Below are positions 36,327-41,907 of a DNA stretch of 41,907 nt, piece by piece. A program made the position numbers and the translations under genes. The notes beneath the pieces are model-generated. The model was not told the origin of the DNA. It ran no database searches and saw only the letters and a program-made list of their open reading frames with translations. Location: the NCBI GenBank assembly GCA_016179055.1, contig JACOSC010000169.1, forward strand, positions 1 to 41,907. The letters are read 5' to 3'. The DNA comes from Acidobacteriota bacterium. GTDB taxonomy: Bacteria > Acidobacteriota > UBA6911 > JACOSC01. Each line of letters starts with the position of its first letter. The first letter of the stretch is position 1.

Positions 36327-37310
36327 TCACCGCAATTCCAGCAACGCTTCCGTGACTCGTTCGGAGCCTTGCTCTTGGTCCACTAATTGGGCCAATACGA
36401 AAAGGGGCTGCCACAAGTCCCGTTCGCGATCGCGCGCACCTTTTAGACTCCACCCATACCGGGCCTGCGGGTAGCGCTCCGCGATCACGCCGGCGTAGTT
36501 CAAACCAAAGATGTAAAGACCGTCGGTAATCAACGATGTCCGATCGCGCGCGTGGACGCGCAGCCCTTCCCGGCTTATCGTTTCGGTGGGCTCCTTGCGG
36601 ACCATACCGATAGGAAGGGCTATATCCCATAGGGTCTCTCTGGCCGCATGACAGCCTACGATAACTTTGGGGCTATAGGTCGTGTAACGGCGCAATGCAA
36701 ATCCGTCGACCGCGGGTTCCCAGGACGGCACGACCAACCCGTCTCTAAACCCTGAGGTGAGCACCGCACGGCTCAAACGCGCCGAACGGAGTTCCTGCCA
36801 ATCGTCGATCAACAAGGTGACACCGCTATCGGCCAGACCACGGAGCGTGCCGCCGTGAAGATCCACACAGAACACGCCACTGAACACGAGCGGCTGCACC
36901 GTCTCCAGCAGCAGGGTCTTGCCGCAGCGCGGATGCAGGCCGTGGACCCAGAGATACGGATACGTGCGGAACAGCCGGTACAGGTAAGTCCCCAGGACCC
37001 AGAGCGCCACCAGGGTATAGTAGCTGTCGGGTATCAGCACCACGCGCGGGCGGACATACTGGCGCACCATCTGATAGACGGCCGCCGCCGGTACGTCTTT
37101 TCCGGTCATATAGTCCGACAATCCGTCCTGCGAAAAATCCGACGTCGGAATCCACGAGGAAACCCTATGTAGCCCCTCGTGTATCCAGTCGGCGGGGCTA
37201 AATACCGTGTGATCAGACCGGACTAAATGTCGCTCGTCGCCCACACGGACGCCGTAATACAGATGGCTATTCACGCAGTCTTGCGTTGGTTTGATGTTGG
37301 TTGGTCTCAT
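36327..37310 (-). CDS. P-loop ATPase/helicase-like protein of mobile-element type (DUF3631/D5-like)
   Basis: 'YPYLWVHGLHPRCGKTLLLETVQPL' (Walker A-like GKT), 'DSGVTLLIDDWQEL' (Walker B-like). Confidence 0.65.
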   Translation of the reverse strand: MRPTNIKPTQDCVNSHLYYGVRVGDERHLVRSDHTVFSPADWIHEGLHRVSSWIPTSDFSQDGLSDYMTGKDVPAAAVYQMVRQYVRPRVVLIPDSYYTLVALWVLGTYLYRLFRTYPYLWVHGLHPRCGKTLLLETVQPLVFSGVFCVDLHGGTLRGLADSGVTLLIDDWQELRSARLSRAVLTSGFRDGLVVPSWEPAVDGFALRRYTTYSPKVIVGCHAARETLWDIALPIGMVRKEPTETISREGLRVHARDRTSLITDGLYIFGLNYAGVIAERYPQARYGWSLKGARDRERDLWQPLFVLAQLVDQEQGSERVTEALLELR

Positions 37311-37419
37311 AGTGCAAACTCCTTACCGGTTATTTTTCTGCCGTGTGCTACGGGTCCTGCGGATCTGTGTCGTCGATGACCGTACCGTATCGCTTTTTTC
37401 CAAAGCCATGAACAGCCGC

Positions 37420-37644
37420 TTACGAAGCGTCGCTCGGCCGCTGGCGCTCCGCCGCCTTGTGCAACTCGATCCAACGGTCGAGGTCACGGACATCGAAGCG
37501 GAGGGACCGCCGATCGCGGCCGACCCGCAGCGAAGGCAGCCGCTTCGTCTTGGCATAGTCGTAAACGCTGCTGAGTGGCAGGCCGAGATACTCGGCCACT
37601 TCCGATGCGCTCAGCAAGCGGGGGGTAATAGTAGCTCGCTTCAT
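37420..37644 (-). CDS. Helix-turn-helix (excisionase/AlpA-like) DNA-binding protein 2
   Basis: 'MKRATITPRLLSASEVAEYLGLPLSSVYDYAKTKRLPSLRVGRDRRSLRFDVRDLDRWIEL'. AAGGAG upstream of the ATG at 37644. Confidence 0.87.
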   Translation of the reverse strand: MKRATITPRLLSASEVAEYLGLPLSSVYDYAKTKRLPSLRVGRDRRSLRFDVRDLDRWIELHKAAERQRPSDAS

Positions 37645-37854
37645 GCATAGGCTCCTTAGAAACTTCCCTAGTTTCATCGTTGTTCTGCGTGTCGTTAGAC
37701 AAGCTGGGGGACTCCTTTCTAGCTCTAGTCACGCGCCGCTTTTTGAAACCCTCGCCCGGCGGAGGACGCGTCTGCCCGTGGGGGAGGAAACGGAGGACCG
37801 TTGGGTTTCCCCTGGGCCACGCGCCGTCCGTCCGGGCGAGGTTCCGCTCCGCGT

Positions 37855-38214
37855 CTAGGCGATGAAGGACAAATCTATCCAGCGCTTGCACGAGCGGCAT
37901 TTGATCGAGAGCCGCCCCGTGCGATCATCTCGCCTCACCAGGCGCGCCTTCCACAACGTCGCCTGTGTGGATCGTTGCTGATACGCATAGCGGCAGTGCG
38001 GGCAGCAGCCCGGCAACGATTCGGCTTGCCCCTGAAAAATCAGGTCCTCCGCTTCCGGGCACTCGCCCCGCGCGCGGGCCACTTCTTGAAGGTAGCGTGT
38101 GGCGGCCTCGGCGGCCGCCTTCGCATAACCTCCCGGTGGGGATGCCGCGTAGGATGGTGCTACCGCCGACGCTTTTCGCTCGTGATAATTTTCATAAACT
38201 CTCTTCGCCTTCAT
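37855..38214 (-). CDS. Small zinc-ribbon-like protein A
   Basis: MKAKRVYENYHERK... 'GCCPHCRYAYQQRSTQATLWKARLVRRDDRTGRLSIKCRSCKRWIDLSFIA' (CxxC...CxxC). Confidence 0.6.
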   Translation of the reverse strand: MKAKRVYENYHERKASAVAPSYAASPPGGYAKAAAEAATRYLQEVARARGECPEAEDLIFQGQAESLPGCCPHCRYAYQQRSTQATLWKARLVRRDDRTGRLSIKCRSCKRWIDLSFIA

Positions 38215-38333
38215 GACTGTACCTCTCAGACTGCGTTTTATCGGATTCCTATCCGACCAGCCGGGTCTCGGGCTCGCCATAATGTTGTACCCAACGAGGG
38301 GCGACGAGGAGACAATCTCGGCCGGTCGGACTT

Positions 38334-38540
38334 TCAATTCAATCCCTGCAGGCCCCCGTCGCCCCTCCAGAGTCGGAGCGCCAGGAAACGGCGCAAGCTC
38401 CGCGCGGCGTGCGCTGGGCGGTTCAGCTGGGCGTCGAGAATTTCTACGCAGCCGGTGTGGCAATACGGGCACGGCGCCTGGGTGTCAGCGCTCGCCGAAT
38501 AACACCGCTGTTCGCACGTTAGACATCGAAACATGTACAT
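38334..38540 (-). CDS. Small zinc-ribbon-like protein B
   Basis: 'MYMFRCLTCEQRCYSASADTQAPCPYCHTGCVEIL' (CxxC...CxxC). AAAGGAG upstream. Confidence 0.6.
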   Translation of the reverse strand: MYMFRCLTCEQRCYSASADTQAPCPYCHTGCVEILDAQLNRPAHAARSLRRFLALRLWRGDGGLQGLN

Positions 38541-39012
38541 ACGCCTTCTCCTTTCCTATCCATCATTCGGGGACCCTGATTCTCGACCCCTCGTTAAGGC
38601 CCAGCCCGCGGACCGGTAGGGGTCCCACGGAAGAACCGTCTCGGGTCCCCGGACGACCCGACCATGGGGTCCCGGTGGGGAACTTCACCGCCATCGGCGC
38701 CTGCCGATCCCACGGGCTGGGAAACTCGTTTCGCGACGCGGCGCTTGATCCGCTCGTCTTTTGGGCATAAAAAAAGCCAAGTGTGGAAGATCTGCCGGAG
38801 CAGGGAACGTAAAGCTTTCCCGGATCCTGTCCAATGCTCTTCCAACCTGGCTTATGTCCTAGCCTGCCATGGGTGTCATCGAGACACCTGCAGGAACTCG
38901 CTTGCGACGTTGCCTTTTCTGGTTGGTCGCTGCCATTTTTTAGGCTATCTTACTATCCAGCTACCCGGTCTTATGTCTCTATGTCTCATGACCTGATACC
39001 TCTATTTTCTTT

Positions 39013-39049
39013 CGAGGCCCACCCGCGGGCCTCGTGGATCGAAGATCCA
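39013..39049. repeat. Two adjacent hairpins downstream of the anti-sigma gene
   Basis: CGAGGCCC-ACCCGC-GGGCCTCG (39013-39034), immediately followed by TGGATC-GAA-GATCCA (39035-39049). Confidence 0.6.
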
Positions 39050-39094
39050 TAGGGATCGATTCCGTCTGGACTATCCGTTCGGGCGCCCGTTCCA

Positions 39095-39757
39095 CTATTT
39101 CGTGCCGGGCACGGATTCCAGGGATTGAAGCCACGCTTCCGCCGGTCCCTTGTAGGGACTCGTCGACGCGGCTTCGTTGAGCAGCGCTTCTAAGATCGTT
39201 CGGCCCCGTGCGGCGTCGCCCATTTTCCAATACGCTTGCGCGAGATACCAGCGGCTCTTCTCACGAAGGGCGGCGCTCGGCGTGGTCTCTACTGAGCGTC
39301 GCAGTGGTTGGATGGCCTCCGCATACCGGCCTTGCTCATAGTGCAGTATTCCCATCTGGCAAAGATCCTCCGCCATAGACCCACCCCGAAGGGTAGGGAC
39401 TTCCGCTTCTTTTCCGACACCATAGCGGTAGGGCATCCATGCCACGCTGAGCAGCAGCACGGCCGCCGCCGCGGCGCTTACCGCCACCAACGCCCACGGT
39501 AAAAATCGCCGCCAGCGCGCGCGCCGCGCCTCGGCCCGCGCTTCGGCGAACCGCTCGATCTCGTCGATTACCTCCGGATGCGCGCGCAGCGTCTTCCAGA
39601 TCGGCTTAAAAAACGCCAACTGCTCTCGGCACGCCGCACAGTGGGCCAGGTGATTCTCTTCAAACGCCTGCTTCTCCTCCGGCGTCATCCAGCCCTGCTC
39701 GTAATCGATCTGATACATCCCTTCCTTTTTATTAAGGCACTTACTTTTTCCAAACAT
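39095..39757 (-). CDS. Putative anti-sigma factor: zf-HC2-like zinc finger, one TM, C-terminal TPR-like repeats
   Basis: 'FEENHLAHCAACREQLAFF' (HxxxCxxC), TM 'LPWALVAVSAAAAAVLLLSVAW', 'MGILHYEQGRYAEAIQPLRRSV'. AAAGGAG before the ATG at 39757. Confidence 0.83.
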   Translation of the reverse strand: MFGKSKCLNKKEGMYQIDYEQGWMTPEEKQAFEENHLAHCAACREQLAFFKPIWKTLRAHPEVIDEIERFAEARAEARRARWRRFLPWALVAVSAAAAAVLLLSVAWMPYRYGVGKEAEVPTLRGGSMAEDLCQMGILHYEQGRYAEAIQPLRRSVETTPSAALREKSRWYLAQAYWKMGDAARGRTILEALLNEAASTSPYKGPAEAWLQSLESVPGTK

Positions 39758-39827
39758 AAGGACTCCTTTCATTCCCTCGGGGATCGGCCTTCCGCGGCCG
39801 CCCACGCGTCGTTGCGCCGATCCCTAT

Positions 39828-40346
39828 TCATACCGCGTACCCTTCTGCCGCCAGGGCTTTTTGGAATCGGCGCTTGGCCCGCCACAGCTTCAAGCGCCAA
39901 GCCGCACCCGTCCGCACGCCTAACGCCGCGACGATCTCCTCACGGCTCGCGCCCTCCGTCAGCTTCTGGATTATCTGCTGTTGCTCCTCCGTCAGGCAAC
40001 GCATCGCTCGTGCTAAGGCGGCTGCACGCGCCTGCGCCTCCAGGTGTTCTTGCGGGCTGTGAGCGGCGGCGGGGCGTTCATCTATTTCCGGCGCTGCGTC
40101 GAGCGCCACCGTCCGCGCCCGTTCTCGCCGCGTGGCCCGGCGGTGGGCACCCGTCACGCGATGGAGCGCCTGGCTGGCCCAGCCCGTCAGATCCTTTGCG
40201 GCCATCTTCAGCGGCAGGCCTTTTTCTACGATCAGCAGCATTACCTTTTGCGTCAGATCGTCCGCCGCGTCGGGTCCGGCCCAGGAGCGGGCGAGCCTTC
40301 GCAACGTGTCGTCCAAAGTTTCAAATACCGTTTCATTGGTTGCCAT
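39828..40346 (-). CDS. RNA polymerase sigma factor, sigma-70/ECF family
   Basis: 'ETLDDTLRRLARSWAGPDAADDLTQKVMLLIVEKG...LTGWASQALHRVTGAHRRATRRE', region 4-like 'AMRCLTEEQQQIIQKLTEGASREEIVAALGVRTGAAWRLKLWRAKRRFQKAL'. Confidence 0.83.
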   Translation of the reverse strand: MATNETVFETLDDTLRRLARSWAGPDAADDLTQKVMLLIVEKGLPLKMAAKDLTGWASQALHRVTGAHRRATRRERARTVALDAAPEIDERPAAAHSPQEHLEAQARAAALARAMRCLTEEQQQIIQKLTEGASREEIVAALGVRTGAAWRLKLWRAKRRFQKALAAEGYAV

Positions 40347-40464
40347 ACGCTATACACCTCGTCATAAGAATTCTTGAGCGCAGCGCTTTCCGGCCTCCCC
40401 CGAGGGCCCCTTGCTTTCGTTCGTCGGCTCCGTGTTCATGCCCCTCTACATATATATGTCCGTA

Positions 40465-40490
40465 CCCCCCCCCCCGCCTCCCGCCCCCCC
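40465..40490 (-). promoter_or_regulatory. Poly-C tract / minus-strand G-quadruplex-type motif upstream of the sigma factor gene
   Basis: Plus strand C11-GCCT-CCC-G-C7. Minus strand GGGGGGGCGGGAGGCGGGGGGGGGGG. Adjacent palindrome ACATATATATGT (40448-40459). Confidence 0.6.
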
Positions 40491-40738
40491 AGCCTACGAC
40501 CGCGACCTACGCGTCGCCATCCCTGGCGCCGCGTTCGTTTCTTACTTAATGGCATGAGATGACCAAGCGTTCCCAAAAATCTTTCTCCGCGTGCATTTTT
40601 TCGCGCGCCACCTCCCACGATGGGTTCGTGGCGTTCATCGCGGCATCGGCGCTCGTGTTGTGGGCGGTGCGGGCGTAGCGTGATCGGCGGTAGGGTGCCA
40701 AGGCCATCACCGGTGGCTGAAAATTAGCCACATCACGG

Positions 40739-41428
40739 ATGCTCCTTATCCAGAAATTAAGCCCTTCGATCGGACCTTGGCGATTCGAAAGCGGTGGGCC
40801 GCACCCCGCGCGCCCGCCAACCCCGCGGGCCCGCGCCGTGCTGAGGGCCGTCTTCTTGGTTGATGCGTCGCTGAAAAGGTCCGTGGACTTTGGGGACCTT
40901 TTCCGCGACTTGGGGTTGGAGAGGAGGAGAGAAAAGGGATGGTCCTCGAAAACGAGCGCCGCACCCGTTCCGGGAGCCAATGTCCGGACCAAGCTCCTGC
41001 TCTACGAGGCGTTCGTCACGGCGCGCGGCGCGCCGCTGCGCCTGCTACCGGCGGCAGTGAATTACTACTTCCATCCCGTGCACCCGGCCATCGCGCCGCG
41101 TACGGTGTGGTCCTTGTACAACTCTGTTACGGAGGCACTCAAAAACATTGCCGCCCGTCCCGGCCTTCCAAAGCGCCGCGCAGGCGGGCCACTTCTTCGA
41201 GACGCGACTGGAGTAGCTGAAGGCGGAGACCTCGACGAGGAGTTCCCCCTCATCCAGCGCCCAACCCGGTGGTGTGGCCTGGGGATCGTTCCGAAATCAA
41301 TCGAACAACCCGTAAAGATTTCTCCGCGATTTTCCGTCTTTATTAAGGGTGAACATCCGTTTAAAAACTCCGAGGCCGAGCCCTGCGAACTCGGGCCAAT
41401 GGCGATTTCAACCGCCGTCCTATTATAA
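40739..41428 (+). CDS. Uncertain ORF; the middle portion looks protein-like (possible DUF932-type remnant)
   Basis: 'NVRTKLLLYEAFVTARGAPLRLLPAAVNYYFHPVHPAIAPRTVWSLYNSVTEALK' has a plausible protein character. Flanking parts look low-complexity and overlap a minus-strand ORF. Confidence 0.22.
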   Translation: MLLIQKLSPSIGPWRFESGGPHPARPPTPRARAVLRAVFLVDASLKRSVDFGDLFRDLGLERRREKGWSSKTSAAPVPGANVRTKLLLYEAFVTARGAPLRLLPAAVNYYFHPVHPAIAPRTVWSLYNSVTEALKNIAARPGLPKRRAGGPLLRDATGVAEGGDLDEEFPLIQRPTRWCGLGIVPKSIEQPVKISPRFSVFIKGEHPFKNSEAEPCELGPMAISTAVLL

Positions 41429-41559
41429 ATCCAGTCGTAGGCTCTGGAACTCTCAGACAGGTTAGCACCCCAAGGTAGAAGATCCCAGGGGGTTCCATCG
41501 TGCCGGACCCCGCCGCCGACCCTTCCCACTGTCTGAATTGCAGATTCCGCTAAAATTCC

Positions 41560-41588
41560 TTGACTTCATGTTTTCTGTGATTTAGAAT
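41560..41588 (+). promoter_or_regulatory. Candidate sigma70 promoter reading out of the right edge
   Basis: TTGACT (41560-41565), 17-nt spacer, TAGAAT (41583-41588). Confidence 0.45.
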
Positions 41589-41907
41589 TATGACGTTCTG
41601 TTGTACGAGAATGTAGGATTTTCAGCCCATGTCCCCTCTGTAATTCAGATCTCAATGGAGATCGTATTTTGCCCACTGGATTTCTACAGGGTTGGTTCAA
41701 AGCGTATGACTATTTAACCACTCTTCTGATGATTTTAACGCCTCCTGGTTGAATGCGAAGCCAGAGTAACTTGAGAGTGCCAAGTTGTCCACTAGCCGGC
41801 CAGTCGTAGACCCTCAGCCCTGCCTACATCTATCCGTTCGATGAGGAATTTTGTGAAAGGAGACCCCTGCCGGTTACCCACGAGAAATTCGGGAAGGCTT
41901 ATCCTGA

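Noticed and set aside
39013-39049. Rho-independent terminator for the sigma/anti-sigma operon
   Set aside because: Strong stems, but no U-tract follows on the minus strand, so kept only as a hairpin pair.
40436-40618. 60-aa Arg/Gly-rich minus ORF through the poly-C tract
   Set aside because: Composition is dictated by the homopolymer/GC-rich tract; frame depends on run length and no RBS is seen.
31675-41907. Second copy of part of tRNA-Sec as attR
   Set aside because: Looked for the anticodon arm, T-arm and 5' acceptor sequences; no convincing match. GGGATCGATTCC at ~39053 is too short and imperfect.

Overview
The window looks like a bacterial chromosome segment of about 31 kb of core genes, then selC (tRNA-Sec), then a compact integrative element of roughly 8-9 kb. 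The codon and gene style is compatible with Acidobacteriota or a similar phylum, but that is only a weak guess. Left part: two divergent WD40-repeat genes (one running off the left edge, one frameshifted), a GWxTD-domain protein, two APC-family permeases with an ADP-ribosylglycohydrolase translationally coupled to the second, a 7TM-like membrane protein, an RtcB / GlgA / GH57 glycogen cluster, HU, a site-2 protease, an M23 peptidase, a DUF885 protein, RlmN, an IMPase, a bactofilin, a methyltransferase-like protein, a di-heme cytochrome c and MetH. Right part (31.86-40.35 kb), all on the minus strand: ECF sigma factor, zf-HC2 anti-sigma, two small Zn-ribbon proteins, two AlpA/excisionase-like HTH proteins, a P-loop ATPase and a CHC2/Toprim + DUF3987 primase-helicase split by an apparent -1 shift. 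Next comes a non-coding control region with three back-to-back hairpins and an array of TGACACAACC sites including a perfect dyad. Last is a tyrosine integrase with an in-frame amber codon, abutting the 5' side of selC. The most interesting signals are this selC-adjacent element and several families of dispersed intergenic repeats, one of which forms the 5' leader next to the Shine-Dalgarno of three unrelated genes. All calls are from reading the sequence; no database search was run.
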